Source: Methylorubrum extorquens (GTDB lineage: Bacteria > Pseudomonadota > Alphaproteobacteria > Rhizobiales > Beijerinckiaceae). From it: a stretch of DNA of 64,000 bases. The DNA is taken from positions 89,501-153,500 of the forward strand of contig NZ_JALJXF010000001.1 in NCBI RefSeq assembly GCF_024169925.1, in the 5' to 3' direction. Shown piece by piece: positions 1 through 10,067 of this stretch (positions are counted from its first letter, which is position 1; each line of letters opens with the position of its first letter). The notes beneath the pieces are model-generated. The model was given only the letters and a program-made list of their open reading frames with translations, made no database searches and was not told the DNA's origin. The position numbers and the translations under genes were made by a program.

Positions 1-1539
1 CTCCGCGGCCTCGGCGACCTCCGCGACATGGCCGGTGACGGCGCGGGTGCCCTGCGCGGTCCGGCCGACCCTATGGACGATCTCCCCCGTGGCCGCGCCC
101 TGCTCACCGACGGCGCCGGTGATCGAGGCGGCGACCGTGTCGATCTCGCCGATCCGCGCAGTGATGCCGCCGATCGCCGCCACCGCCTGACCGGTCACCC
201 CCTGGATGCGCGCGATCTGCCCGGTGATCTCGTCGGTCACCCGCGTCGTCTGCGTGGCCAGCGCCTTCACCTCGGAGGCCACCACCGCGAAGCCCCGCCC
301 AGCCGAACCGGCGCGGGCCGCCTCGATCGTCGCGTTCAGTGCCAGAAGGTTGGTCTGGCTGGCGATGTTCGAGATCAGGGCGACCATCTCGCCGATCTGC
401 CCGGTGGCGGCGCTGAGTTCGCGCACCACGCCCGCCGTCCGGTCGGCCTCCGTCACCGCCCCGCGGGCGAGGTTGGCCGATTCCTGCATCTGACGGCCGA
501 TCTCGGAGACCGAGGCACCGAGCTGCTCGGTCGCCGCCGCCACGGCATCGACGTTGGTCGCGGCCTCGCCGGCGGCGGCACTCATCCGGGCGGACCGCTC
601 GGCGGTCTGCCCGGCGGTGGCGCTCATCGTCCGGGCGGTCTCTTTGAGCTGGGCGGCGGAGGTGCCGACCGTGCCGACGATGCGGCCGACCGAGGCCTCG
701 AAGCCGTCGGCGAGGCTGCGCACCATCGCCCGGCGCTCGGCCGCGGCGCCGGCCTGGGCCGTCTCGGCTTCGAGGGTACGGCTGCGGATGAGGTTGTCCT
801 TGAACACCTGAACGGCGGCGATCATCGCACCGATCTCGTCCTGGCGGTCCGTGGCCGGCAGGGCGACGTCGAGGTCGCCGCCCGCGAGCCGGGTCGTGTC
901 GCCCGCCAGTCTGACGAGCGGCTTCGACAGGGTGCCGGCCAGCCACCACGCCGCGCCGGAACCCGCCGCGATGGTCACGGCGGAAAGGCCGAGCATCAGC
1001 CAGATCTTCCATGCCATCGCCGCGCCCGTGGCCTCGATCTGCGCCTGCGCCTCCTGGCCGGCCAGGGCCACGGCCTCATCGAGGTCGCGGCCGATCGCGG
1101 TGCTGTGACGCGCCATCACCGCCAGGGTCGGGATCTCCCGCGCCTTGCGCAGACCCAGCAGGATCTCCGCGCTCGCGCGCCATTGCCGGGCCTCGGCCTC
1201 GGCGGTGTTGGACAGGGCGAGCATCCGCTCGGAGAGGGCCGAGGCCTTCAGGCGGCCGAGCCCCGCATCGAGGGCGTCGGCATTCTGGGTGAACTCGCCG
1301 CCGATCCGCTTCACGTCGAGAAGGTCGGTCATGGCGGTGACCCGCGCCACAAGAGCTTCGGCCCGGCGGAAACGATCGCGGGCGGTGCGGCTGGCCTCGC
1401 TTGCCTCGACCGTGCGCCCGGCGAGATCCGAGAGTTCCCCGAAAGCGGAGAGGCCCGTGAGGCCCGTCACCGCGGACAGGAGCCCGCCGAGCAGCATGAA
1501 GCCGAGGAGGGGCAACAGGATCTTGTGGCGAATCGACAT
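1..1539 (-). CDS. Methyl-accepting chemotaxis protein, 3' end cut by window start
   Basis: Membrane chemoreceptor that would signal to CheA/CheW. The 513 codons present read without a stop from ATG at 1537-1539 to the window edge, so the C-terminus is missing. A first membrane helix lies at about residues 8-28, a periplasmic helical sensor follows, a second membrane helix sits near 176-200 ([13 protein letters not shown]), then a HAMP domain near 200-255. The signalling domain carries the family hairpin signature [19 protein letters not shown] and the EAARAG segment. The sensor domain is short and helical, resembling four-helix-bundle receptors; its ligand cannot be told. No che genes are nearby, so this is probably an isolated receptor gene. 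Confidence 0.93.
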   Translation of the reverse strand, partial: MSIRHKILLPLLGFMLLGGLLSAVTGLTGLSAFGELSDLAGRTVEASEASRTARDRFRRAEALVARVTAMTDLLDVKRIGGEFTQNADALDAGLGRLKASALSERMLALSNTAEAEARQWRASAEILLGLRKAREIPTLAVMARHSTAIGRDLDEAVALAGQEAQAQIEATGAAMAWKIWLMLGLSAVTIAAGSGAAWWLAGTLSKPLVRLAGDTTRLAGGDLDVALPATDRQDEIGAMIAAVQVFKDNLIRSRTLEAETAQAGAAAERRAMVRSLADGFEASVGRIVGTVGTSAAQLKETARTMSATAGQTAERSARMSAAAGEAATNVDAVAAATEQLGASVSEIGRQMQESANLARGAVTEADRTAGVVRELSAATGQIGEMVALISNIASQTNLLALNATIEAARAGSAGRGFAVVASEVKALATQTTRVTDEITGQIARIQGVTGQAVAAIGGITARIGEIDTVAASITGAVGEQGAATGEIVHRVGRTAQGTRAVTGHVAEVAEAAE

Positions 1540-1616
1540 TGCGGATTCGTCTCGTCGTTCTTCGGAATGGGGCGTGTGGGCGTCGAGCGCGTAAGCGTCG
1601 GGCTGGAGCGTGCCGA

Positions 1617-2630
1617 TCAGTTCGGCAGGTTCGGCAGGGCCGTCTCGGTCTGGTCCGCCGTGAGCGAGCGCAGGAACGCGATCAGGTCCGCGCGCTCGCC
1701 GTCGTTGAGGCTGATCGGCTTCATCAGCGGCGACCGCGAGGGACGCGGCAGGCCGCCATTCTCGTAGTGCGCGATGATCGCTTCGAGATCCGCGAACTGC
1801 CCCGCATGCCCGAACGGCGCCCGGTAGCTCAGGTTGCGCAGGCCCGGCGTCTTGAAGGCGTGCTTGGCGTAGCGGTCGTCGGGATCGAAGGCAGCGCGAC
1901 CGATATCCTTGGTGTCGATCCCGAGATCGTGGAACTTGTTGTCGGTGAAGTTCCAGCCGGTATGGCAGCCGGCGCAGGCAGCCTTGCCGGTGAACAGGGC
2001 AAAGCCGCGCTTGGCCTCGCCCGATATCGCCGCCTCGTCGCCGTCGATCCAGCGGTCGAACGGCGCCCAGCCGGAGACCACGGTCCGCTCATAGGTGGCG
2101 ATGGCCGTCAGGATCGTGTCCTGCGTCACGCCCTTACCGGGAAACAGGGCGTCGAACGACGCCTTGTATTCGGGGATGCGCTTGAGGCGGGCGATGATCT
2201 CGGGAAACTTGCCGTCCATCTCGGCGTCGGCGGTGATCGGGCCCATCGCCTGGGTTTCGAGGTCGGGCGCGCGCCCGTCCCAGAACAGGGTCGGGATCCA
2301 GGCCGCGTTCAGCACCGAGGGGGCCTTGCGGGCGAGCGGCTTGTTGGTGGCGCCGATCGCGCCGGGAACCGGCACCTCGAACCCGAAGGACGGGTTGTGG
2401 CAGCTCGCGCAGCTCAGGTTCTGCTTGCCGCTGAGGCGGGGATCGAAGAACAGCATCTTGCCCATCGTCGCCAGCTGCGGCGAGTAGGGCGCCTCCTCGG
2501 GAAACGGGATGTGCGTCGGGCGCTTGTAGGCGGCCTTGAGGGCGTCGAGGCTCTGGGATTCGGCCGCAGCGGATGTAAGACAACCGACGACGAGCTGCAT
2601 CGCAACGATGAAGCCGAACTTCAAACGCAT
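1617..2630 (-). CDS. Di-heme cytochrome c peroxidase family protein
   Basis: Periplasmic c-type cytochrome of the bacterial CcpA/MauG family, which reduces hydrogen peroxide or performs related oxidations with two hemes. I start at ATG 2628-2630, which gives a 337-residue protein opening with a signal peptide (residues 1 to about 24). The first heme site is CASCH at 74-78 and the second CAGCH at 219-223, each placed as in the family; an FGHAGQF segment follows the second heme. An upstream in-frame start at 2678 would add 16 residues before the signal peptide and is unlikely. The upstream bases 2660-2705 are AT-rich and probably hold the promoter. Whether it is a true peroxidase or a MauG-like oxidase cannot be decided from sequence. 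Confidence 0.9.
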   Translation of the reverse strand: MRLKFGFIVAMQLVVGCLTSAAAESQSLDALKAAYKRPTHIPFPEEAPYSPQLATMGKMLFFDPRLSGKQNLSCASCHNPSFGFEVPVPGAIGATNKPLARKAPSVLNAAWIPTLFWDGRAPDLETQAMGPITADAEMDGKFPEIIARLKRIPEYKASFDALFPGKGVTQDTILTAIATYERTVVSGWAPFDRWIDGDEAAISGEAKRGFALFTGKAACAGCHTGWNFTDNKFHDLGIDTKDIGRAAFDPDDRYAKHAFKTPGLRNLSYRAPFGHAGQFADLEAIIAHYENGGLPRPSRSPLMKPISLNDGERADLIAFLRSLTADQTETALPNLPN

Positions 2631-2922
2631 GTGAGTGACCTGAAAAAAGCGGGCTGCGCCGCCTCTTCGATTTATCAATTACAAGTGTTAAAAATCTTAT
2701 AGTTGTCCCTGCGTCGAAGCTTCCCCGTTGAAGGTGGATTTCCTCGGAGAGCCTGAAAGGCCGGCGGCGGATGCCTCGATACCGGGCCTCGCCAACCACT
2801 GGGTTCGAAATGCACGGGGCGAGACCTCCGGGCGCTCTTCTCGGACGCAAGATGTCGGTCCGCCATCGCGGCGCGGAGCCTTGCAGGCCTGCTCCGATCC
2901 TCTCCGGCCAAGCCTGCACCTG

Positions 2923-2969
2923 GAGCATCATCCCGAAAGCTGGTTGCCGGCTTTCGGGACGATGCTCTA
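2923..2969 (-). repeat. Palindromic repeat, short form (copy A)
   Basis: On the minus strand this reads TAGAGCATCGTCCCGAAAGC, a short loop, then GCTTTCGGGATGATGCTCC. The TAG at 2967-2969 is the stop codon of the oxidoreductase gene ending here. It is one of five copies of a palindromic family in this window (others near 13967, 15909, 31474 and 52914) and contains only module 1. Confidence 0.85.
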
Positions 2970-3947
2970 TCCCCTGAGGTCGAGCAACACCTTCCCGACC
3001 GCCTCGCGGCGGACGAGGACGCCGAGCGCCTCCGCATAGGCGTCAAGCGGATAGACGCCGTGTACCTTCACGGTGAGTTTGCCCTCGGCCGCCCAGGCGA
3101 GCAGTTGGGCTTGGTTTTCCGCATGCGCCTCCGGCTCGCGCTCGACGAAGGCGCCCCAATGGACGCCCTGCACGTCGATGCCCTTGAGCATGATGACGTT
3201 GAGGGGGAATTTCGGGATCTCGCCCGCGGCGAAGCCGATCACGAGGAAACGGCCCTTCCAGCCAAGTGACCGCATGGCCGGCTCGGCCAGATCTCCGCCG
3301 ACCGCGTCGTAGACCACGTCCACACCGCGCTCGCCTGCGAGGCGCCGCAAGGCCTCGCGCAGGTTGTTGGCCCGGTAATCGACGAGGTCGTCGGCGCCAT
3401 GGGCGCGGGCGGTTTCGAGCTTTTCGGGCGAGGAGGCGCAGGCGATGACGCGCGCGCCGAGCAGCTTGCCGAGTTCGACCGCGGCGAGCCCGACGCCGCC
3501 CGAGGCGCCGAGCACGACGAGGGTTTCGCCCGGACGGATGCCGGCGCGGTCCCGGAGCGCATGGAGCGTCGTGCCATAGGTGATCGAGAGCCCGGCGGCG
3601 ACGGCGTCGGAGACGGCCTCCGGCACCCGCGCGAGGCGCTTCACCGAGACCGCGATCCGCTCGCGGGCGGTGCCGTGGCTGAGATGGACCATCACCCGGT
3701 CGCCGACGGAGAAGCCCTCCGCGTCGGGGGCCAGGGCCTCGATCACGCCGCAGGCCTCGCCGCCGGGGGAGAATGGCAGTTCGGGCTTCACCTGATAGCG
3801 CCCGGCGATGATGAGCGTGTCGAAGAAGTTCAGCGCCGCGACCCGCACCCGCACCAGCGCCTCGCCGGGGCCCGGCACCGGATCGGGCAGGTCCTCGATG
3901 CCAAGATCCTCCGGCCCGCCGAGCCGGCTGCACACCAGGGCCTTCAT
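2967..3947 (-). CDS. Zinc-independent NADPH:quinone oxidoreductase (MDR superfamily)
   Basis: Medium-chain dehydrogenase/reductase of 326 residues, probably reducing quinones or enones with NADPH in the cytosol. The N-terminal GroES-like fold contains the AALNFFDTLIIAGRY stretch typical of quinone oxidoreductases rather than the zinc-binding cysteines of alcohol dehydrogenases. The Rossmann fold shows the VLGASGGVG nucleotide loop at about residues 146-154. The start ATG at 3945-3947 fits the family N-terminus. Its stop codon TAG is the first three bases of a palindromic repeat (copy A), although the protein ends at the normal family length. Substrate is not predictable. Confidence 0.92.
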   Translation of the reverse strand: MKALVCSRLGGPEDLGIEDLPDPVPGPGEALVRVRVAALNFFDTLIIAGRYQVKPELPFSPGGEACGVIEALAPDAEGFSVGDRVMVHLSHGTARERIAVSVKRLARVPEAVSDAVAAGLSITYGTTLHALRDRAGIRPGETLVVLGASGGVGLAAVELGKLLGARVIACASSPEKLETARAHGADDLVDYRANNLREALRRLAGERGVDVVYDAVGGDLAEPAMRSLGWKGRFLVIGFAAGEIPKFPLNVIMLKGIDVQGVHWGAFVEREPEAHAENQAQLLAWAAEGKLTVKVHGVYPLDAYAEALGVLVRREAVGKVLLDLRG

Positions 3948-4087
3948 TCCGCGCCGTCTCCCTCACATCGCCGGTCGTCCCGCATCGTCGCGCCCGGCGT
4001 GCGGGCGGGCGCAGCCGGGGTGCCGCGTTCAACCACGGTCATGCCCGCTCGCGCGCGGTGAACGCAAGATACGCACGCCTCAAGACA

Positions 4088-4660
4088 TCAGGTCCGCTCA
4101 TAGGTCCCCGTCAGCAGGCCCTTGGCGATCACGTTGTCCCGGAGCGCGTCGAGCAGGGCGCCGCGGCCCGGCGAGGCGGGCAGATCGGCGGGGCGGGCCA
4201 GGGCGAAGACCTGGAACAAGTAATGGTGCGGCCCGTGGCCGGTCGGCGGGTCCGGCGGCAGCCAGCCGTCCTTCTGGAAGGAGTTGCGGCCGAGATCGTA
4301 CCGGACGCCCGCACCCGCCGGGCTCGCGAACGCCCCCTCGGGAAGGTTTTGGGCCTCAGGCCTCAGATTCCAAGCGATGAGGTGCACGAAGGGGTGAGGG
4401 GAGGGCGCGTCCGGGTCCTCCACGAACAGGACGAGTGCCGCGGCCCCGTCCGGCACCCCGGCGATGGCGAGCGGCGGCGACAGCCCGTCGCCGTCCGCGG
4501 TGTAGCGGGCGGGGATCGGTGCGGTATCGGCGAAGGCCTCGCTCGTCACGCGGAGCGTGGCGGGGGCCTCGACTGCAACCGTATGGAAGGCGGCTTTCTC
4601 CGCGCCGGCCCTCAGGCCGGACAGGGCCTCGCCGACGGCGTGCGGAAGCTTTTCGAGCAT
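4088..4660 (-). CDS. YbhB/YbcL family PEBP-like protein
   Basis: A 190-residue member of the phosphatidylethanolamine-binding/Raf-kinase-inhibitor fold (YbhB/YbcL group). The anion-binding pocket is marked by the VEDPDAPSPHPFVH segment, and by YDLGRNSF and GHGPHHYLFQVFAL later on. Bacterial members are small cytosolic proteins of uncertain role. The protein begins MLEKLPHAVGEAL with no signal peptide. It lies 57 bases beyond the ubiG stop codon on the same strand, so the two may be cotranscribed. Confidence 0.9.
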   Translation of the reverse strand: MLEKLPHAVGEALSGLRAGAEKAAFHTVAVEAPATLRVTSEAFADTAPIPARYTADGDGLSPPLAIAGVPDGAAALVLFVEDPDAPSPHPFVHLIAWNLRPEAQNLPEGAFASPAGAGVRYDLGRNSFQKDGWLPPDPPTGHGPHHYLFQVFALARPADLPASPGRGALLDALRDNVIAKGLLTGTYERT

Positions 4661-4717
4661 GTCCGAGGGTCTCCGTTCTGCCTGGGAGAACCGTCAACGA
4701 ATGCCCGTCCGCTTCGT

Positions 4718-5455
4718 TCAGGCGGGTCTGTGCGCCGCCACCATGTAGTTCACCCCTGTGTCGCGGCTCGCGCGCCAGGAATCGCCCAGCGGATTGTAGA
4801 CCACGCCGGTCGTGTCGGTGACGGTGAGGCCGCCTGCCGTGATGTCGGCGGAGAGTTCCCGCGGCGTCACGAACTTCTCCCAATCGTGGGTGCCCCGCGG
4901 CAGCCAGCGCAGCACGTACTCGGCGCCGACGATGGCGAGCGCGAAGGAGCGCATGGTCCGGTTGAGGGTGGCGGCAAACAGCAGGCCGCCGGGCTTCACC
5001 GTCGTGCAGCAGGCGCGCAGGAAGCCGGCGCGGTCGGAGACATGCTCGACCACTTCCATGGCGAGCACGATGTCGAAGCGCTCTCCGCGCGCGGCCACCG
5101 CCTCGATGGTCTCGTCGCGGTAGTCGATGGTGAGGCCTTCCGCTTCCGCATGGGCGCGGGCCGCCGCGATGTTGCCGGTCGCCGGATCGAGGCCCGTGAC
5201 CGTGGCGCCGAGCCGGGCCAGCGGCTCCGACAGCACGCCGCCGCCGCAGCCGATGTCGATGACCGTCAGGCCCTCGAGGGGGAAGGGCGCGGCCGGGTCG
5301 CGGTCGAAGACCCGGCAGGCCTCGTCGCGGATGTAGCCGACCCGGACCGGATTGAACTTGTGCAGAACCGCCATCGGCCCGCGCTCGTCCCACCAGCGCG
5401 CGGCCAGGGCGTCGAAGCGCGCCACTTCGTCCCGGTCGATCGAGGCGCCCGTCAT
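4718..5455 (-). CDS. ubiG: Ubiquinone biosynthesis O-methyltransferase UbiG
   Basis: SAM-dependent methyltransferase performing both O-methylations of the ubiquinone ring. The SAM-binding loop VIDIGCGGG, the family segment DALAARWWDERGPM and HKFNPVRVGYIRDE are all present. Start ATG 5453-5455 gives 245 residues, the usual length; the reading frame stays open upstream but that stretch is not family-like. The gene is divergent from lysC, with 176 bases between the two starts; the same arrangement is common in alphaproteobacteria. Confidence 0.95.
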   Translation of the reverse strand: MTGASIDRDEVARFDALAARWWDERGPMAVLHKFNPVRVGYIRDEACRVFDRDPAAPFPLEGLTVIDIGCGGGVLSEPLARLGATVTGLDPATGNIAAARAHAEAEGLTIDYRDETIEAVAARGERFDIVLAMEVVEHVSDRAGFLRACCTTVKPGGLLFAATLNRTMRSFALAIVGAEYVLRWLPRGTHDWEKFVTPRELSADITAGGLTVTDTTGVVYNPLGDSWRASRDTGVNYMVAAHRPA

Positions 5456-5631
5456 CCGGCTCACTTTCGTATCGTTTGAACCTGCCGTCCGTCCGATTGA
5501 CACGGCCGGGGGCCCCTTGTACCCGCCGGTCGCATCCCCGGTACAGCCGCGCCGTGTTGTTTTCCGTGTGGCGCGGCGCGTCGGCCTCGCGGCCGGCACC
5601 GGAAGGACAAGATGAGCAGACCGGACGCGAC

Positions 5632-6867
5632 ATGCCCCGTTTGGTGATGAAATTCGGCGGCACCTCCGTCGCCACCGTCGATCGCATCCGCAACGTGGCG
5701 CGCCACGTCGCCCGCGAGGTCGCGGCCGGCTACGAGGTCGCGGTCGTGGTCTCGGCGATGTCGGGCAAGACCAACGAACTGGTCGGCTGGGTCAAGGATG
5801 CCGACCCGCTCTACGGCGCGGCGGAGTATGACACGGTCGTGGCCTCGGGCGAGCAGGTCACCTCGGGGTTGCTGGCCATCGCGCTCAACAAGGACGGGAT
5901 CAAGGCCCGCTCCTGGCAGGGCTGGCAGATCCCGATCCACACCTCCGACGCGCATGGCTCGGCCCGGATCGAGGGCATCGACCCGACGAATCTCGACGAG
6001 AGCTTCAAGCGCGGCGAGGTCGCCGTCATTGCCGGCTTCCAGGGCGTGAATGCGCAGACCGGCCGGATCGCGACGCTGGGACGCGGCGGTTCGGACACCT
6101 CGGCCGTGGCGATCGCCGCCGCCATCGGCGCCGAGCGCTGCGACATCTACACCGACGTGGACGGGGTCTACACAACCGATCCCCGCGTGGTGCCCAAGGC
6201 CCAGCGCATGGAGCGCGTGACCTTCGAGGAGATGCTGGAGATGGCATCCCTGGGTGCCAAGGTGCTCCAGGTGCGCTCCGTCGAGCTCGCCATGGTGCAC
6301 CGGGTGCCGACCACGGTGCGCTCCTCCTTCGATCCCCCCGATGCCGCGCGGCCGGGCACCCTCATCTGCGACGAGGATCAAATCGTGGAACAGCAGATCA
6401 TCACCGGCATCGCCTTCTCGAAGGACGAGGCGCAGATCACCCTGCGCGCCGTGAAAGACAGCCCCGGCATCGCCGCGGCGATCTTCGGCCCGCTGGCGGA
6501 TGCCAACATCAACGTCGACATGATCATCCAGACCGTGTCGGGCGACCAATCGACCACCGACATGACCTTCACCGTGCCGGCGGCCGATTACGAGCGTTCC
6601 CGCGCCATCCTCGACGCCCAGCGGGACACGATCCAGTTCGGCCAGATCGAGGGCGCCACCGATGTCGTGAAGGTTTCGGCGATCGGCGTCGGCATGCGTT
6701 CGCATGCAGGCGTTGCAGCCAAGGCCTTCCGGGCGCTGGCTCAGAAGGGTATCAACATTCGCGCGATCACCACCTCCGAGATCAAGTTCTCGGTCCTGAT
6801 CGACGCTGCCTACACGGAGCTTGCCGTGCGCACGCTCCACTCGCTATACGGCCTCGACCAGGCCTGA
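5632..6867 (+). CDS. lysC: Aspartate kinase (aspartokinase)
   Basis: Phosphorylates aspartate, the first step to lysine, threonine, methionine and diaminopimelate. Start ATG 5632 gives 411 residues, the usual length for the monofunctional enzyme, beginning MPRLVMKFGGTSVA with the KFGGTS kinase motif. The kinase domain continues through GRGGSDTSAVA and the YTDVDGVYTTDPR segment. Two ACT domains form the C-terminal third, consistent with feedback control by lysine and threonine. It is followed by ptsP on the same strand 71 bases later. Confidence 0.97.
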   Translation: MPRLVMKFGGTSVATVDRIRNVARHVAREVAAGYEVAVVVSAMSGKTNELVGWVKDADPLYGAAEYDTVVASGEQVTSGLLAIALNKDGIKARSWQGWQIPIHTSDAHGSARIEGIDPTNLDESFKRGEVAVIAGFQGVNAQTGRIATLGRGGSDTSAVAIAAAIGAERCDIYTDVDGVYTTDPRVVPKAQRMERVTFEEMLEMASLGAKVLQVRSVELAMVHRVPTTVRSSFDPPDAARPGTLICDEDQIVEQQIITGIAFSKDEAQITLRAVKDSPGIAAAIFGPLADANINVDMIIQTVSGDQSTTDMTFTVPAADYERSRAILDAQRDTIQFGQIEGATDVVKVSAIGVGMRSHAGVAAKAFRALAQKGINIRAITTSEIKFSVLIDAAYTELAVRTLHSLYGLDQA

Positions 6868-6938
6868 CCGTTCCCGTCGGCGTCGGCCCCACGGCTCACC
6901 AGCCAGGGTTGCGCCGGCCGACCCGGATTGACGACACG

Positions 6939-9200
6939 ATGCCCGCTGCGCCCGGAGGCCCGCGCCTGCTGCTGCGCCGGCTCCGCGAAGCCATGGCGGA
7001 GCCGGTCAGTCCGCAGCAGCGTCTTGATCGGATCGTCGTCCTCATCGCGGCGAACGTGATCGCCGAGGTGTGCTCGGTCTACGTGGTGCGGGATGACAAC
7101 ACCCTCGAACTGTTTGCAACCGAGGGTCTGAACCGCGACGCGGTCCACATCACCCGCATGCGCGCCGACGAGGGCCTCGTCGGCCTCATCGCCAAGACCG
7201 CCGAACCGCTGGCGCTCTCGGACGCGCAGTCGCACCCCTCGTTCTCGTATCGGCCGGAAACGGGCGAGGAGATCTACCACGCCTTCCTCGGCGTGCCGCT
7301 GCTGCGGGCCGGGAATACGCTCGGCGTGCTGGTGGTCCAGAACAAGACCTACCGCGTCTATTCCGAGGAGGAGATCGAGGCGCTCCAGACCACCGCCATG
7401 GTGCTGGCGGAGCTGATCGCCTCGGGCGAACTCCAGGCGCTGTCGCCCGGCGCCGGCACCGCGGCGCGGCGCCCGGTGAGCCAGCGCGGCGTCGCGCTCG
7501 CCGACGGGATCGGCCTCGGCCACGTCGTGCTGCACGAGCCGCGCATCGTCGTGAAGCTGCTGATCGCCGAAAACGTCGAGCGCGAGATGGAGCGGCTCGA
7601 AGAGGCGATCGAGGACGTGCGCTCGGCGATCGACGAGCTGGTCGAGCGCGGCGACGGCCTCAGTTCGGGCGAATCCCGCGAGATCCTCGAGACCGTGCGG
7701 ATGTTCGCCCACGACAAGGGTTGGCTGCGGCGGATGCGCGAGGCGGTCCAGTCGGGCCTGACCGCTGAGGCCGCGGTCGAGCGGGTGCAGTCGGACAACC
7801 GCGCGCGGATGCTGCGCCAGAGCGACCCCTATCTGCGTGACCGCCTGCACGATCTCGACGACCTCGCAAACCGTCTGCTGCGCCGCCTCGTCGGCCAGGA
7901 GGGGCGGAACGGCGACGGCCTGCCGGAGAACGCGATCCTGGTCGCCCGCTCCATGGGCCCGGCCGCACTCCTCGACTACGACCGGGCTCGTTTACGCGGC
8001 GTGGTGCTGGAGGAGGGCGGGCCGACGAGCCACATCGCCATCGTCGCCCGCGCGCTCGGCATCCCGGCGGTCGGCGAGATCGCCAACGCCACGAGCCTGT
8101 GCGATGCTGGCGACGCGATCATCGTCGATGGCCTGTCGGGCGAGGTGCAGATCCGGCCGACACCCGAGGTCGAGGCGTCCTACGCCGAGATGGTGCGCCT
8201 GCGCGCCCGGCGGCAGGAGCAGTACCGGGCCCTGCGCGACGTGCCCGCCGTCACCCGCGACGGCGTGAAGATCGGCCTGCATCTCAACGCGGGCCTCCTC
8301 GTCGATCTGACCCATCTGCACGAGACCGGGGCGGAGGGCGTCGGCCTGTTCCGCACCGAGCTGCAATTCATGATCGCCGAGCGGATGCCCTCGGCGGCCG
8401 AGCAGCAGACGCTCTATGAGGCGGTCTATTCGGCGACCGGCGACCTTCCGGTCACGATCCGCACCCTCGACATCGGCGGCGACAAGATCCTCCCCTACAT
8501 GCCGGCGCTCGAGGAGGAAAACCCAGCGCTCGGCTGGCGGGCGATCCGCATCGGCCTCGACCGGCCGGCTTTGCTGCGGGTGCAATTGCGCGCGCTGCTG
8601 AAGGCTGCGGCCGGGCGCCCGATCAAGATCATGTTCCCGATGGTCGCCACCGTCGAGGAATTCACCCGCGCCCGCGACATCGTCGAGCGCGAGAAGGCGC
8701 ACTTGCGCCGCCACGGCTACGCCCTGCCGAGCGATTGCCGCCTCGGCGCGATGGTCGAGGTGCCCTCGCTGCTGTTCCAGATCGACGAGATCGCCCGCGA
8801 GGCGGATTTCCTCTCGGTCGGTTCGAACGACCTGATGCAGTTCCTGTTCGCGGTCGATCGCGAGAACCGGCGCGTGGCCAACCGCTTCGATCCCCTGTGC
8901 GGGGCGGCGATGCGCGCCTTCCGCCTCATCGCCGAGCGCGCCGCGGCGCAAGGTTGCCCGGCCACCGTCTGCGGCGAGATCGGCGGGCGCCCGCTCGAGG
9001 CGCTGGCGCTGATCGGCCTCGGATTTCGTGATTTCTCGATGTCGCCGGCCTCGATCGGCCCGGTCAAGGCGATGGTGCTCTCCGCCGATGCCGGCGAGGT
9101 CGCGGCGTTGATCCAGGCCGAGCTGACCCGGGTGACCGACGGCGCCTCGGTCCGGCCTGCGCTCGCCGCCTATGCCAAGGCGAACGGCGTGCCGATTTAG
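6939..9200 (+). CDS. ptsP: Phosphoenolpyruvate--protein phosphotransferase, nitrogen-PTS enzyme I
   Basis: First enzyme of the regulatory nitrogen PTS: takes phosphate from PEP and passes it to NPr. About 753 residues from ATG 6939 (a further start at 6909 is in frame). An N-terminal GAF domain occupies roughly residues 20-160, followed by the enzyme I N-terminal domain, then the swivelling phosphohistidine domain with GGPTSHIAIVARALG (active His near 365), and the PEP-binding barrel with GLFRTELQFM, MVEVPSLLFQID and the catalytic CGEIGG. The GAF domain identifies PtsP rather than the sugar PTS enzyme I. The GAF ligand is not evident; glutamine is known for homologues. Confidence 0.96.
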   Translation: MPAAPGGPRLLLRRLREAMAEPVSPQQRLDRIVVLIAANVIAEVCSVYVVRDDNTLELFATEGLNRDAVHITRMRADEGLVGLIAKTAEPLALSDAQSHPSFSYRPETGEEIYHAFLGVPLLRAGNTLGVLVVQNKTYRVYSEEEIEALQTTAMVLAELIASGELQALSPGAGTAARRPVSQRGVALADGIGLGHVVLHEPRIVVKLLIAENVEREMERLEEAIEDVRSAIDELVERGDGLSSGESREILETVRMFAHDKGWLRRMREAVQSGLTAEAAVERVQSDNRARMLRQSDPYLRDRLHDLDDLANRLLRRLVGQEGRNGDGLPENAILVARSMGPAALLDYDRARLRGVVLEEGGPTSHIAIVARALGIPAVGEIANATSLCDAGDAIIVDGLSGEVQIRPTPEVEASYAEMVRLRARRQEQYRALRDVPAVTRDGVKIGLHLNAGLLVDLTHLHETGAEGVGLFRTELQFMIAERMPSAAEQQTLYEAVYSATGDLPVTIRTLDIGGDKILPYMPALEEENPALGWRAIRIGLDRPALLRVQLRALLKAAAGRPIKIMFPMVATVEEFTRARDIVEREKAHLRRHGYALPSDCRLGAMVEVPSLLFQIDEIAREADFLSVGSNDLMQFLFAVDRENRRVANRFDPLCGAAMRAFRLIAERAAAQGCPATVCGEIGGRPLEALALIGLGFRDFSMSPASIGPVKAMVLSADAGEVAALIQAELTRVTDGASVRPALAAYAKANGVPI

Positions 9201-9213
9201 GTCGGAGGATTCT

Positions 9214-9873
9214 TTGGACTGGCACCTGCACTGGCTGGAGGCCGAAGGCGACCTCGCGCCCTGGCGCGAGCGGATCGCGGCCGAGATCGAGACGGCCCGG
9301 CACGCCGTGGCCGGCGTCCTGCCGCCGTTCCGGATGGACATCCTCGTGGAACGCGTGGCCGGGGCGGTCATCCCGGAGGTCGGCACGGCCGGCCGCGCCT
9401 ATCGTCCGGGTCTGTGCGCGCTCACCGTCGATCCGCTCAATCCGAACTTCGCGGCGAGCCTCGACACCGGCGACATCCGGCGGACGATCGCTCACGAGGT
9501 GCACCATTGCCGGCGCTACGCCGGCCCCGGATACGGGCGCACGCTGGGCGAGGCACTCGTCAGCGAGGGACTGGCCGGACAGTTCGCCGGGACGCTCTTC
9601 GCAGGCCCTCCCGAGCCCTGGGAATGCGCCCTGGACGACGCGGCTCTGCGGGCCCATCTCCCGAGTGCGGCGGAACTCCGGGCGCCCGATCACGATCACG
9701 CCGGCTGGTTCTTCGGAGCCGGCGGGCGCCATCCGCGCTGGCTCGGATACACTCTCGGTTACCGGATCGTCGGCGACTGGCTCGCCGCCAACCTCGCGCC
9801 CGACGGCGAGACCTGGGTGAACGTGCCAGCGGAGGTCGTCCTCGCCGCGTCGGCGTGGTCCGCTGCGGCTTGA
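9214..9873 (+). CDS. Putative Zn-dependent protease, DUF2268-like
   Basis: About 219 residues with the HExxH zinc-peptidase motif in IAHEVHHCRRY and a downstream glutamate in GEALVSEGLAGQFA, the layout of DUF2268 predicted metalloproteases. The start is probably TTG at 9214-9216, because GGAGG at 9204-9208 lies five bases before it; the alternative ATG at 9172 would overlap ptsP by 29 bases and has no comparable ribosome binding site. No signal peptide is visible. It sits between ptsP and prfA. Target unknown; family assignment is by motif. Confidence 0.82.
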   Translation: MDWHLHWLEAEGDLAPWRERIAAEIETARHAVAGVLPPFRMDILVERVAGAVIPEVGTAGRAYRPGLCALTVDPLNPNFAASLDTGDIRRTIAHEVHHCRRYAGPGYGRTLGEALVSEGLAGQFAGTLFAGPPEPWECALDDAALRAHLPSAAELRAPDHDHAGWFFGAGGRHPRWLGYTLGYRIVGDWLAANLAPDGETWVNVPAEVVLAASAWSAAA

Positions 9874-10067
9874 GCGGCCCGTGAACGACCCCGATGCGCG
9901 GCGGACCGGACCCGGCGCATCTTCCCTCCCGGTCGCCGCACGGGTAACGGGTGCCGGTCGGACCGCCATGAACCTTGCCGTTCCGGCGAGCCAGCCGAAG
10001 CGGCCGTGCGATCCGCCCCGTCCCGTTCCGATTTGACGCGCACCATCGACGAGTATCCTGACAGGCG

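Noticed and set aside
28..1767. Long plus-strand open frame opposite the chemoreceptor
   Set aside because: Shadow of the minus-strand chemoreceptor; its composition is Gly/Arg/Asp-rich and meaningless, while the opposite strand shows clear receptor motifs.
2660..2710. Possible FNR/Anr box upstream of the cytochrome c peroxidase
   Set aside because: TTGATAAATCGAA matches only the left half of TTGAT-N4-ATCAA; not good enough to call.
9172..9213. ATG start at 9172 for the Zn-protease gene
   Set aside because: Would overlap ptsP by 29 bases without a ribosome binding site; TTG 9214 has GGAGG at ideal spacing.
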